Origin: an uncultured Myxococcales bacterium
Lineage (GTDB): Bacteria > Myxococcota_A > UBA9042
Assembly (NCBI GenBank): GCA_903955385.1
Contig: CAJBNH010000135.1
Span: forward strand, 29,446-93,445
DNA length: 64,000 bases
Direction of reading: 5' to 3'
The notes under the pieces are model-generated. The model did not search any database, had not been told where the DNA came from, and saw only the letters and a list, made by a program, of their open reading frames with translations. Of the stretch, positions 34,221-42,736 are shown piece after piece. Both the position numbers and the translations under genes were made by a program. Positions within the stretch are counted from its first letter, which is position 1, and the number at the start of each line of letters is the position of its first letter.

Positions 34221-34493
34221 CTAGAGATCCTCGGCCGAACGGATGATCTCGGCGAAGAAGTTGGTGCGGATGCGAATGAGGCTGGACCGCTTGCGTCCGG
34301 TCTGGACCACGGTGTTCTCGGTCTCGGGGCGCAGCAGCGTCGTCTCGATCACGTCGTCTTCAAACGTCATCGTGCGCGAGGCCTTCTTGCTCTTCTTCTG
34401 TGCGAATGCGTCAGGCGCGGCCACAGCCATCGTCAGCACGGCGACCGCCGCAAGCGCGAAAGGCAGGAGCGACAACGTGCGGAAACGCGGCAT
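34221..34493 (-). CDS. Small secreted protein at the head of the AgmX-like operon
   Basis: A 90-residue protein with a clear signal peptide (cleavage near AFA-Q, residue 31), then a short basic/acidic mature part containing TFEDDVIETTLLRPE and SLIRIRTNFFAEIIRSAEDL. Its stop is three bases from the AgmX-like start, so translation is probably coupled. The mature peptide looks like an accessory subunit of that complex; I know no named family with certainty. Confidence 0.75.
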   Translation of the reverse strand: MPRFRTLSLLPFALAAVAVLTMAVAAPDAFAQKKSKKASRTMTFEDDVIETTLLRPETENTVVQTGRKRSSLIRIRTNFFAEIIRSAEDL

Positions 34494-34615
34494 GATAGAC
34501 CTCTCCCCACCGGACAGGCGGACAGTATAGGGTCAAGCCAAGCGGCGGTGCAATCGCGTCCGGCCGCCTGATCTTGAGACGCGCCAATCCTTGCGGCGAT
34601 CCATGCCGTCCTGCG

Positions 34616-36112
34616 TCAACGAGGACCCGGCGCTTGCCCCGCCTGCACCAGCACGTCGGTCAGCTCGCGCAGCACGCCGTCGGTTTCTGCTGTGCCCGCA
34701 CCCGCCAGCAGCGACCGCACCTCGAGCAGCACCCGCTCGCCGTCCGGCCGACCCAGCACCGGAAGCTCGCCCTGACGCAGGCGCCGCGCCAGCTCCGGTG
34801 CGGAAACCCCATGCAGCGAAACGGAGATCGCGATCGATGGGACCAGCAGCAGCGGGTCCGTGCCTCCGCCCGGCCGACACTCGGCGGTGACGGCGTCGAC
34901 GTGCCACAACGCGCCCAGCACCTGCCGCAGATGCTTGACCCAACCTTCGGCCAGCCGCTGAACCTCGGCCAGTGGCAGTGCCAGTTCCCGCAAGACGGGG
35001 AGATCAACTTCCGCGCGGCCCAGCAGGTGGGACTGCAGCACCGCCTCCAACCCCGCGAGTGTCCACGGGTCTACGCGCACCGCGCGCGCCATGGGGTTGG
35101 TCGCCAGCTTGCGCACCAGATCGGCACGCCCGACGATGACGCCTGCCTGCGGGCCGCCTAACAGCTTGTCGCCGGAAAATGTCACCAGATCGGCACCTTC
35201 CGCCAGTACCTGACGCACCACCGGCTCGCGTGTTGCCGCCTCGCCGTGGTCCCCCGCCAGCCGCAGCGGTGCCAGCAGACCAGAGCCGACGTCGACCACC
35301 AGCGCCACGCCGGCCTGCCGCGCGACCTCGGCCAGCTCGGCGGTGGTGGGCGTGGCCGTGAAGCCGATCTGCGCGAAGTTGGCGCGGTGAACCTGCAGCA
35401 GGGCCGCGACCTTGCGCTTGCCTGCCGCGGCCTCGTCCAGCGCCGTGCTGTAGTCGTGGGCGTGGGTGCGGTTGGTGGTGCCGACCTCGTGCAGGCGCGC
35501 ACCGGCAGCGGTCAGTACCTCGGGAATGCGAAAGCCGCCGCCGATCTCGACCAGCTCGCCGCGCGACACGACCACTTCACGTCGGGCGGCCAGCGCGTGC
35601 AGGGCCAGCATGACGGCGGCCGCACCGTTGGTGACGACCAGCGCATCCTCGGCGCCCGTCGCCCAGCACAGCAGCGTCCGCACATGGTCCTGGCGGGAGC
35701 CGCGCTGGCCGGAGTCGAGCGAGATCTCGAGGTTGCAGTAGCCGCGCGACACCTCGGCCATGGCCTCGAGCGCGTGCGCGGGCAGGGGCGCGCGTCCAGC
35801 GTTGGTGTGCAGCAACACCCCGGTGCCGTTCAGGATTCGCCGCAGCGACGGCCGCTGCAGCCGGGCGCCGTCCTGCTGCAGCGCCTGTTCGACCGCCCGC
35901 GCGATCGCATTGGCGTCTTTCAGGTCGCCCGCCAGCACCGCGGCGCGCACCCGCGCCACTGCGCCGCGACAAACGGCGGTGCGCAGCTCAGTGTCGTCGG
36001 GCCAGCCGTGCAACGCCGCGTGGCTCCTCAGCTTGTCGATGGCGGGCAGGTGGCGCAGCAGGGCGGCTCGCGCGGGGTCGGTCTCTGGCGGCTTGGCGTG
36101 GGTGGGCGGCAT
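34616..36112 (-). CDS. selA: L-seryl-tRNA(Sec) selenium transferase
   Basis: A 498-residue pyridoxal-phosphate enzyme that converts seryl-tRNA(Sec) to selenocysteyl-tRNA(Sec). Recognisable parts: N-terminal tRNA-binding segment LRHLPAIDKLRSH, RRILNGTGVLLHTNAGRAPLP, NLEISLDSGQRGSRQDHV, VVTNGAAAVMLALHAL, ISRGELVEIGG-type stretch (here VVSRGELVEIGG), and the PLP Lys in FSGDKLLGGPQAG. Length is normal. The start is uncertain: ATG 36112 or 36121 both lack a good ribosome site. selB, selD and tRNA-Sec are not in the window. The P-loop gene ends about 50 bases upstream on the same strand. Confidence 0.95.
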   Translation of the reverse strand: MPPTHAKPPETDPARAALLRHLPAIDKLRSHAALHGWPDDTELRTAVCRGAVARVRAAVLAGDLKDANAIARAVEQALQQDGARLQRPSLRRILNGTGVLLHTNAGRAPLPAHALEAMAEVSRGYCNLEISLDSGQRGSRQDHVRTLLCWATGAEDALVVTNGAAAVMLALHALAARREVVVSRGELVEIGGGFRIPEVLTAAGARLHEVGTTNRTHAHDYSTALDEAAAGKRKVAALLQVHRANFAQIGFTATPTTAELAEVARQAGVALVVDVGSGLLAPLRLAGDHGEAATREPVVRQVLAEGADLVTFSGDKLLGGPQAGVIVGRADLVRKLATNPMARAVRVDPWTLAGLEAVLQSHLLGRAEVDLPVLRELALPLAEVQRLAEGWVKHLRQVLGALWHVDAVTAECRPGGGTDPLLLVPSIAISVSLHGVSAPELARRLRQGELPVLGRPDGERVLLEVRSLLAGAGTAETDGVLRELTDVLVQAGQAPGPR

Positions 36113-36164
36113 GGCGCGCATTCGGCCATGAGGCAGCGCGGAACGCAACGGATCCCGAGGCAAA

Positions 36165-37142
36165 TCAGAGGGGGGGCTGCCACACCGCGCCCTGCACCAC
36201 GTCGACGATCGGCGGCGGACGCAGACCGTGGCGGCTCAGCACGCGGGCGATGGCGTCCTGCAGCTCGCGCGCGCCATCGTCCTGGCCGCCCGGGCGATGC
36301 GGATTGCTGGCAATCGCGACCAACGGCACTGGTCGGCGGGCAACGACGCGCAGCCCCCGGCGCTCGAGCTCGGCGCGACCCCGGGCGGTCAGCAGCACGC
36401 GGCTGGGTCCTTCGACCAGAAAGCCGAGACAACTGCTGGGGATCTCCGCCAGCCGGGCATCGGTCAGCGCGCCGAACAGCTCGTGCCAGCCGTCCGCGGG
36501 ACCCTCCAGCCCCGGCGTTGCAAGGGCGGTCAGGGTGATGGCCGCGCGCTCGGCGACCTGGTCCGGTGTCTCGCCCAAGATCGCGCCCACCGCGACGACG
36601 ACCGCTTCGGCGACGTCGGCGTGGGCGGCCGCCTGCCGGTGATAGGCGCCGTCGACCAGCACCCGGTCGGCCCCGGCAGCTTCCAGGGCCAACACCGCGC
36701 GGATCAGGTGCTCGCGATGGGGAACTCCGCACAGTTGCACGCCTCCCGGCGCACGGGCACGGGCCACCACCGTCGGCCCCAGCGCGCTTGCGAAACCCGC
36801 AGGGCCGACCACGCTGAGCAGCCGCCCAGCCTCAGCCACCACCTGCTGAGACGTGATCACCAGCGCGCCTTTCTCGATGCGAACCAAGGGCTTGGGAATG
36901 TCCAGCCAGGCGTCGTAGGCCTCGCCGTCCACTCCAATGCTGACCAGACCCACGCGCTCGCCGTGCTGGGCGGCCGCGGCCGACAGTGCGTTCAGGGCGG
37001 TGGTCTTGCCTGCGTTCTTGCTCGCCCCCACCAGTGCCACGCGGCGATAGCCCTGACCCCACACCGCCTGCCCCAAAGCCTCGACCCCCGCCTGACAAGG
37101 CTGGGCGATAGTGGGCGGCTTGGACGAGGGCGTTCGGTTCAC
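36165..37142 (-). CDS. P-loop NTPase of unknown function next to selA
   Basis: A 325-residue protein starting at GTG 37142; earlier in-frame codons would run through the divergent ABC transporter gene. Walker A is GASKNAGKTT (about residue 40), as in MobB-like or small GTP/ATP-binding proteins. Later come a hydrophobic strand with VLVDGAYHR (possible Walker-B-like Asp) and a C-terminal part with VAIASNPHRPGG and DVVQGAV. No membrane segment. It precedes selA on the same strand and may be co-transcribed with it. Function not recognised; nucleotide binding is the only safe statement. Confidence 0.8.
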   Translation of the reverse strand: MNRTPSSKPPTIAQPCQAGVEALGQAVWGQGYRRVALVGASKNAGKTTALNALSAAAAQHGERVGLVSIGVDGEAYDAWLDIPKPLVRIEKGALVITSQQVVAEAGRLLSVVGPAGFASALGPTVVARARAPGGVQLCGVPHREHLIRAVLALEAAGADRVLVDGAYHRQAAAHADVAEAVVVAVGAILGETPDQVAERAAITLTALATPGLEGPADGWHELFGALTDARLAEIPSSCLGFLVEGPSRVLLTARGRAELERRGLRVVARRPVPLVAIASNPHRPGGQDDGARELQDAIARVLSRHGLRPPPIVDVVQGAVWQPPL

Positions 37143-37205
37143 GGCGAAGCCTTTGCACAGGGTCGGTTGGACTCTAGCGGCCGTTCTGCCTATTGTCGAA
37201 CCGCC

Positions 37206-39071
37206 ATGCCAGACGCCGCCGCCACCACTCCCGACACGTCTTGGTCCCAGTCGCCTCCTGAGTCGATGGGGCGCCTGGCGATCGCGTTTGCTCGGCGTTA
37301 TGCGGCTCGCTACGGCATGAGCTACCTGATCGGCCTGCTGTTCTTGGTCGCGACGAACTGGCTGACGCTCGAGATCCCCCGATTGCAGAAGGAGATTTTT
37401 GACGAACTGGCCGGCCTGCGTCGCCCGGATCAGGTTCACCGGGCCGCGCTGCTGATCGCCGCTGCCGCTGCGCTGGTCATCGTGGTGCGCACGCTGTCGC
37501 GGGTGTTGTTCTTCAACCCCGGGCGAACGATTGAGTTTCGGATGCGCAACGACATGCTGACCCGGCTGCTGGGCATGTCGCCGCGGTTCTACCAGCGCGC
37601 CAATCTGGGCGATCTGATGGCGAGAGCCACCGACGATGCAACCTATGTGCGCTCGCTGGCGGGCTTTTCTCTGATCATGACGCTGAACATGATCCTGGCC
37701 GCGGGGCTGTCGGTGTGGCGCATGGTCCAAACCGATGCGTGGCTGACGCTGTGGTGCGTGCTGCCGATGGTCGCCTCGCTGATCGCGTTGCGACACGGGG
37801 TGTTCCGCACGTTCGAGATGCTGCACGAGGGGCAGAAGGCCCTGGGAGCGCTCAGCGACACCGTGCTGGAGACGTACAAGGGCATCCAGACCGTGCAGGG
37901 CGCGACCGCCGAAGACGCCTTTCTGCGCCGCTTTGACCAGAGCAACGAACGCTACACGCGGATGCACCTGCAAGTGCTGGTGGTGCGGACGTTTCTGCTG
38001 CCGGTCGTCGCGGTGACCGGAAACCTTTGCATTTTCCTGCTGTTGTTCATCGGCGGTCGGCACGTGGTCGAGGGCACGATGACCCTTGGCGATATCGCGG
38101 CCTATGCGTCGTACGTCGGCGTGCTGGTGGGGGCGCTGTCGTCTGCGGGCTGGGTGGTGGGCGTGTTGCAGCGGGGGTACGTGTCACTGCGGCGGGTGTG
38201 GGACGTGCTGAGCCTGACACCGGACCTGCAGCGCGGCTCGCAGCCCCTGCCGCCGGCGACCGGGGGGCTGCACGTACACGTTCAGCGGCTGCGTCACGTG
38301 CACGAGGATGCGGTACAGGCCGATGGGACTGAGCGAGCCGCCTTGCGCGACCTGAGCTTCGACCTGCCCGCCGGCCACGTGCTGGGCATCCACGGTCCGG
38401 TGGGGTCGGGCAAGTCGACGCTGGTGACGGTGCTGGCGAGGCTGACCAACGTCCCGCGCGGCGCGGTGTTTCTGGACGGCGTGGACCTGTGCGACGTCGC
38501 GGCCGACGACCTGCGCAAGGCCGTGGCGGTGGTGCCGCAAGAGGCATTCCTGTTCTCGCGCAGCATTCGCGACAACGTGGCGTTCCAGGACCGAGCCGAG
38601 GATGTCGACGAAGCGAGGGTGTGGCAGGCGGTACGGCGCGCCCGGCTGGAAGACGAGATCCTGCGTTTTCCCGAAGGCTTGGACACCGTCGTTGGCGAGC
38701 GGGGCATGACGCTGTCCGGGGGCCAGCGCCAGCGCGTGCAGCTTGCTCGTGCCTTCTACCGCGGCTTTCGGCTGCTGGTGCTGGACGATGTGCTGTCGGC
38801 CGTGGACCACGGGACTGAGTCGGCGCTGCTGGACGTGTTGCGCGAAGAGATCCGCGCCCGCGGCACCACCGCGATCATCGTCAGCCACCGGCTGTCGGCG
38901 CTGGCGCTGGCGGACGAAGTCATCGTGCTGGACGAGGGGCAGGTGGTCGAGCGCGGTACGCCGGCCGAGCTGGCCGCTGCGGGCGGCCTGTACGCCCGGG
39001 TCTGGCAGGCGCAGTGCGAGCACCCGGACGACGAGCAGGCGTCGGAACTGCCTGAAATCGTGGCTGTCTGA
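37206..39071 (+). CDS. ABC-type multidrug/lipid exporter half-transporter (MdlA-like)
   Basis: A 621-residue half-transporter with an N-terminal six-helix membrane domain (about 40-330) and a C-terminal ATPase: Walker A GPVGSGKST, Q-loop VVPQEAFLFS, signature LSGGQRQRV, Walker B LLVLDDVLSAVD and switch His in VSHRLSAL. The residue after the Walker-B Asp is Asp, not the usual catalytic Glu, as in the MdlA side of MdlAB-type heterodimers, so it may need a partner with a normal site. The ATG at 37206 is chosen because it opens a short polar leader before helix 1; an in-frame extension upstream lies opposite the P-loop gene. Divergent from that gene by 63 bases. Confidence 0.9.
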   Translation: MPDAAATTPDTSWSQSPPESMGRLAIAFARRYAARYGMSYLIGLLFLVATNWLTLEIPRLQKEIFDELAGLRRPDQVHRAALLIAAAAALVIVVRTLSRVLFFNPGRTIEFRMRNDMLTRLLGMSPRFYQRANLGDLMARATDDATYVRSLAGFSLIMTLNMILAAGLSVWRMVQTDAWLTLWCVLPMVASLIALRHGVFRTFEMLHEGQKALGALSDTVLETYKGIQTVQGATAEDAFLRRFDQSNERYTRMHLQVLVVRTFLLPVVAVTGNLCIFLLLFIGGRHVVEGTMTLGDIAAYASYVGVLVGALSSAGWVVGVLQRGYVSLRRVWDVLSLTPDLQRGSQPLPPATGGLHVHVQRLRHVHEDAVQADGTERAALRDLSFDLPAGHVLGIHGPVGSGKSTLVTVLARLTNVPRGAVFLDGVDLCDVAADDLRKAVAVVPQEAFLFSRSIRDNVAFQDRAEDVDEARVWQAVRRARLEDEILRFPEGLDTVVGERGMTLSGGQRQRVQLARAFYRGFRLLVLDDVLSAVDHGTESALLDVLREEIRARGTTAIIVSHRLSALALADEVIVLDEGQVVERGTPAELAAAGGLYARVWQAQCEHPDDEQASELPEIVAV

Positions 39072-40058
39072 TCAGGTCGTCGCGGCTCGACCTGCCTCTG
39101 CGAAGCGCCGGACGATGACGCCCGCGGGCTCCACGGCCTCGACCCCCTGCACCGACTGCCCCGCCTGCCAGTACTGGTGGTAGCCCTCAGCCTTGTTCAG
39201 CGACTTCTTCAGCCGCCAAGCCGACTGCAGCGTGTAGAACATCCGCATGTAGTGCTTGGCCTTGGGATGCCTGAGCAGCCGTCGCGCGATCGGCCCCGCC
39301 TTGGTCCCCACCTGATCGACGTACGGCGTGCGCAGGACGGCGACCGGCACGCCACTGATGCGCTCCGTCAGCACCACATCTGTCGCTTTCGCCTTGACAA
39401 TCGCACTCTTGTAGTCCGCATGCGCCTGGCACTCGTCGGTGGCGATGAAGCGGGTGCCCATCTGCACGCCCGCGTACCCCATCCGCAGCATCTCGATGAA
39501 CTCCTGTTCGTTGCCCACGCCGCCCGCGCACACGACCGGCAGCCCCAGATCCGACAGATCCGCCAGCAGCTTCTGGGGTTGCAGCGCGCCCGCGTGCCCG
39601 CCCGCCCGCGCGTTGACGGCGATCAGCCCCTGCACGCCGGCCTCGACAGCCTTCAGCGCCCACTTCCGCTCTGTCACGTCGTGGTAGACGACACCGCCCA
39701 GCGGCCTGACGCGATCGACGACCCACTTGGGGTTGCCCAGTGACGTCACGAAGAACCGCACGCCTTCGTCCAGCGCGATGTCGACCCACTTGCGCATCCG
39801 GTCCAGGTACAGCTGCGAGCTCTGCTCGGTCAGCACGTTCATGCCAATCGGCCGGTCGGTGACGCCCTTCATGCGGCGCAGCGCCTCGCGAAAGTCGAGT
39901 CCCTGCACGTACACCAGGGTGATCGGCTGCAGCACCCCGATGCCGCCCGCCGCCGAGATCGCGGCCACCAGCTCCCAGTTGCTGCACGGGTACATGGCGC
40001 CGCCGATCACGGGGACATCGATGCGGGCGTCGCGGCAAAGAGGCGTGTTCAAGTCCAT
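39072..40058 (-). CDS. Nitronate monooxygenase-family flavoprotein (NPD/FabK-like)
   Basis: A 328-residue TIM-barrel FMN enzyme. Landmarks: PVIGGAMYPCSNWELVAAISAAGGIGVL at the N-terminus, VNARAGGHAG (catalytic-His region), PVVCAGGVGNEQEFIEML and GYAGVQMGTRFIATDEC (phosphate-binding end of the barrel). Homologues oxidise nitronates or, in the FabK subgroup, reduce enoyl-ACP; the sequence alone does not separate these. The ATG at 40058 has GGGAG upstream. Its stop abuts the stop of the ABC transporter gene with no spacer. Confidence 0.85.
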   Translation of the reverse strand: MDLNTPLCRDARIDVPVIGGAMYPCSNWELVAAISAAGGIGVLQPITLVYVQGLDFREALRRMKGVTDRPIGMNVLTEQSSQLYLDRMRKWVDIALDEGVRFFVTSLGNPKWVVDRVRPLGGVVYHDVTERKWALKAVEAGVQGLIAVNARAGGHAGALQPQKLLADLSDLGLPVVCAGGVGNEQEFIEMLRMGYAGVQMGTRFIATDECQAHADYKSAIVKAKATDVVLTERISGVPVAVLRTPYVDQVGTKAGPIARRLLRHPKAKHYMRMFYTLQSAWRLKKSLNKAEGYHQYWQAGQSVQGVEAVEPAGVIVRRFAEAGRAATT

Positions 40059-40257
40059 CGGCGGGCTCCCGGGTGCACAGTGTTTCGGTCCGGTTGGCAG
40101 CGGCAACCGCGCGAGCATACACCACTTGCGCTGCCGGGGTACGCCGACCGCAGCCGCCGATCTTGTTGCCCGAGATCCTGTGGCGTCGCGGGTCGGCTTC
40201 GCCTAACCTCCGAGCCTAGGCTTCCCGGCCTGTTCGGCTGCACGGAGAGAACGACCC

Positions 40258-41007
40258 ATGCCGATGTATACTGTCAAGAAAGGCGACTGGTTGCAGAAGA
40301 TCGCCACCGCCAACGGCTTGTCCAGTTGGACGGAGATCTACAATCACCCGGCCAACGCCGCCTTCAAGAAGAGCCATCCGAACCCCAACCTGATCTATCC
40401 GGGCGACGTGGTCTTCGTGCCTGAGCCGCCGAAGAAGCCCGACCCCCCGCCGCCTCCGCCGCCGCCGCCGCCCAAGGTCGAGCCGCCGAAGCCGCCGGTC
40501 GTGGTTCCGCCGCTGCCCAAGCCGCCCAATCCCCCGCCGCCCAAGCCCAAGCCGGCGCCGCCCAAGGCCAAGGTCGACACGGCACGTTCGTTCGACCATC
40601 AAGGGGCGTTCCGTTTCCGCATTGAGATCGAGGGCATTCAGGTGGGGGCCTTCACCGCTGTTGACGGCCTGAACACCACGGTCGAGATGATCGAGTATCA
40701 GGGGGGCCGCGACATGTTCGCCCGCCAGATCCCCGGTCGGCCGAAGATCGCGCCCGTGACACTGAAGAAGGGCTATGTGAATACCGCAGCCCTGTGGGAC
40801 TGGATTCAGGCCAACATGAGCGGCGACCTGCAGTTCCGCAACGTCAGCGTGATCCTGCTGGCCGACGACGCTCAGGGCGAGCTGAACCGCTTTGACCTGA
40901 TCGACTGCTGGCCGTCGAGCTGGCGCGGTTGGCAGCTCGACGCCAAGTCGTCCAACGCGATGGTCGAAGAGATCGAGCTGCAAGTTCGCAACATCCAGCG
41001 CAACTGA
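40258..41007 (+). CDS. LysM domain fused to phage-tail-tube (T4 gp19/eCIS-type) domain
   Basis: A 249-residue protein of three parts: an N-terminal LysM-like domain (about 3-56; YTVKKGDWLQKIA through IYPGDVVFVPE), a Pro/Lys-rich linker (about 56-107) with a ten-Pro run, and a C-terminal domain (about 112-249) matching the conserved phage-tail/contractile-injection tube family (FRFRIEIEGIQVGAF, GLNTTVEMIEYQGG, KIAPVTLKKG, LWDWI, CWPSSWRGWQLDAKSSN). Tube proteins normally form hexameric rings inside a contractile sheath. None of the usual partners (sheath, baseplate, spike, ATPase) is nearby; rnhB begins five bases after its stop. It may be a domesticated tail protein or adaptor that anchors to peptidoglycan. 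Confidence 0.82.
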   Translation: MPMYTVKKGDWLQKIATANGLSSWTEIYNHPANAAFKKSHPNPNLIYPGDVVFVPEPPKKPDPPPPPPPPPPKVEPPKPPVVVPPLPKPPNPPPPKPKPAPPKAKVDTARSFDHQGAFRFRIEIEGIQVGAFTAVDGLNTTVEMIEYQGGRDMFARQIPGRPKIAPVTLKKGYVNTAALWDWIQANMSGDLQFRNVSVILLADDAQGELNRFDLIDCWPSSWRGWQLDAKSSNAMVEEIELQVRNIQRN

Positions 41008-41012
41008 GCCCG

Positions 41013-41735
41013 ATGGCCCGCCGCCAGCACGCCCTTGATCTGCCCGACACCGTTGGCAAATTCGTCCTCGGCGAGGTCGAAGCGCAATGCCGCGTCCTTG
41101 GTCTGTGGCCCGCGATGGGCACCGACGAGGCAGGCCGCGGTCCGCTGGCGGGTCCGGTGTACGCCGCGACGGTGATCCTGCGTGATGACGCGGACTTGCC
41201 TGGCCTCGACGACTCCAAGAAGCTGACGGCAGAGGCGCGAGAGGCGCTGGTGCCCCTCATCCACCGCGCCTCGCTGGCGTGGGCGGTGGTGGCGGCCAGC
41301 GAGGCGGACATCGACCGGCTGAACATCCTGGGCGCGTCGCTGTCGGCCATGCGGCGGGCCACCGAGCAGGTCTGCGCCGCGCTGCGATCCCAAGGGCTGG
41401 ATCTGCCTACGGTCTTGCTGGTCGACGGCAATCAGTTGGTGCCGGGTCTGGGGGCGCTGCAGCAGCGCACGGTCGTGTCGGGCGACGCGAGATCGCGGGC
41501 CATCGCCGCCGCCTCCGTGCTGGCCAAGGTCGCGCGCGACCAGCACATGCTCGAACAGGACGTGCGCCATCCGGGTTACGGCTTTGCGGAGCACAAGGGC
41601 TACGGCACGCCCAAGCATCTGAAAGCGCTGCGAGAATTGGGACCGTGCCCCATTCACCGCCTCAGCTTCGCACCTGTCGCCGCCGCCGTGCGCCTTCGTG
41701 AGGGGCAAATGCCTGTCGCCGGAAGGTTGCTGTGA
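41013..41735 (+). CDS. rnhB: Ribonuclease HII
   Basis: A 240-residue enzyme that removes misincorporated ribonucleotides and RNA primers from DNA. Active-site acidic residues are visible in GTDEAGRGPLAGPVYAA (Asp-Glu), LLVDGNQ (Asp) and the late acidic position before the RSRAIAAASVLAKVARD helix; LDDSKKLTA is another hallmark. The ATG at 41013, five bases after the previous stop, gives a normal length. The stop overlaps the yraN start (GTGA), so the two are coupled. Confidence 0.94.
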   Translation: MARRQHALDLPDTVGKFVLGEVEAQCRVLGLWPAMGTDEAGRGPLAGPVYAATVILRDDADLPGLDDSKKLTAEAREALVPLIHRASLAWAVVAASEADIDRLNILGASLSAMRRATEQVCAALRSQGLDLPTVLLVDGNQLVPGLGALQQRTVVSGDARSRAIAAASVLAKVARDQHMLEQDVRHPGYGFAEHKGYGTPKHLKALRELGPCPIHRLSFAPVAAAVRLREGQMPVAGRLL

Positions 41736-42178
41736 CCGCTCCCGACTCGCCACCGCGCCCTTCGCGCACCCGCAGGCCCCGAGCGGAGCCGTCGCCCCAG
41801 CGTCTCGACGCGGTGAAGACCGGTCGACGTGGCGAGGCGGTGGCGCAACGTCTGGCAGAGGAGCGGGGCTGGCAGGTGTGGGGGCGCAACGTCCAAGTCG
41901 GCAGAAACGAAGCAGATCTGGTGTGCGTCCGGCGGGACGACCACGGTCTGCGCGGCCTGTTGGTCGAGGTCAAGACCAGCAAGACGCTGGGGCGCACCGG
42001 CCGCATCGACGAAGCCTTTGCCCAGCGACTGGGGCCGCGTCAGCTGGCCGGATTGTGGCGCACTGCAGCAGCACTGCACGAGCAGCTGGGGCTGAACGGG
42101 ATCGAGGTGGTGCTGGTGCTCGTCGGGATCACGGCCGACCGCGAACACGCGATCTGGATGGATCTCGAGCCCTTCTGA
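41732..42178 (+). CDS. yraN: YraN/UPF0102 family protein (endonuclease-like)
   Basis: A 148-residue protein with the restriction-endonuclease-like pattern of UPF0102: TGRRGEAVAQRLAEERGWQVWGRNVQVGRNEADLVCVRRD then LLVEVKT, giving E, D and ExK-type residues of a PD-(D/E)xK fold. Biochemical function is unsettled; co-occurrence with rnhB is common. It starts with GTG overlapping the rnhB stop. The N-terminal 25 residues are a disordered Pro/Arg stretch. Convergent with rplS. Confidence 0.87.
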   Translation: MTAPDSPPRPSRTRRPRAEPSPQRLDAVKTGRRGEAVAQRLAEERGWQVWGRNVQVGRNEADLVCVRRDDHGLRGLLVEVKTSKTLGRTGRIDEAFAQRLGPRQLAGLWRTAAALHEQLGLNGIEVVLVLVGITADREHAIWMDLEPF

Positions 42179-42235
42179 CAGGTGTCAGCGGCGAGCGTGG
42201 GGGGTGGGGGCGAGCCGACGACGTCGGCAGGTCAC

Positions 42236-42577
42236 CTAGTCGATGCGGCGAAGCTTGGCGGCCTTGCCCTGCAGCTCGCGCAGGAAGTAGATGCGCGAAC
42301 GGCGGACCTTGCCCGAGCTGACGACTTCGAGCTTGGCGATGCGGGGGCTGTGGAGCGGGAAGATGCGCTCGACGCCGACGCCGTTGGAGATCTTGCGCAC
42401 GGTGAACGTGCCGTCCAGGCCGTTGCCCTGGCGGCGCAGGACCACGCCCTCGAAGATCTGGATGCGCTCCTTCTCGCCCTCGATGATGCGGCCGTGCACG
42501 CGGACGGTGTCGCCGGTCGTGAACATCGGCAGGTCGAAGCGAAGGTGCGAGCTCTTGACGTACTGGACCAGATTCAT
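42236..42577 (-). CDS. rplS: 50S ribosomal protein L19
   Basis: A 113-residue ribosomal protein with family landmarks [57 protein letters not shown] and [12 protein letters not shown]19 sits at the 30S-50S interface. Start ATG with GAGG eight bases upstream. It is the last gene of rimM-trmD-methyltransferase-rplS, separated from the methyltransferase by a 159-base leader containing a hairpin. Confidence 0.97.
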   Translation of the reverse strand: MNLVQYVKSSHLRFDLPMFTTGDTVRVHGRIIEGEKERIQIFEGVVLRRQGNGLDGTFTVRKISNGVGVERIFPLHSPRIAKLEVVSSGKVRRSRIYFLRELQGKAAKLRRID

Positions 42578-42655
42578 GATGTGCCTCTTCTCACAGGAAA
42601 GCAGAGGTCCCCGTGGGTTGGGGGGACATGCGTCCGATTCGGTCCCCGCGGCGAT

Positions 42656-42671
42656 CCGTCCGTTTGGACGG
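42656..42671 (-). promoter_or_regulatory. Hairpin in the rplS leader
   Basis: CCGTCC-GTTT-GGACGG, a perfect 6-base stem with a 4-base loop, lies 79-94 bases upstream of the L19 start. The unusual 159-base gap in an otherwise tight operon suggests an attenuator or autoregulatory leader; this is inference. Confidence 0.35.
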
Positions 42672-42736
42672 TGCGGGTGCTGGGACCTTCCGCGTGCCCC
42701 GGTCGTCCGTGGACCCGTGAGCTACGCTTGCCCGAT

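Noticed and set aside
36228..37205. Long in-frame extension upstream of the ABC transporter ATG
   Set aside because: It lies opposite the P-loop NTPase gene and has no family similarity; the transporter begins naturally at 37206.
37143..38063. In-frame N-terminal extension of the P-loop NTPase into the transporter gene
   Set aside because: It runs antisense through the ABC transporter and is Gln/His/Arg-rich; GTG 37142 precedes the Walker A domain at the usual distance.
40258..41007. Prophage or injection-system cluster around the tail-tube gene
   Set aside because: Both neighbours are housekeeping genes and no other phage or contractile component is visible.
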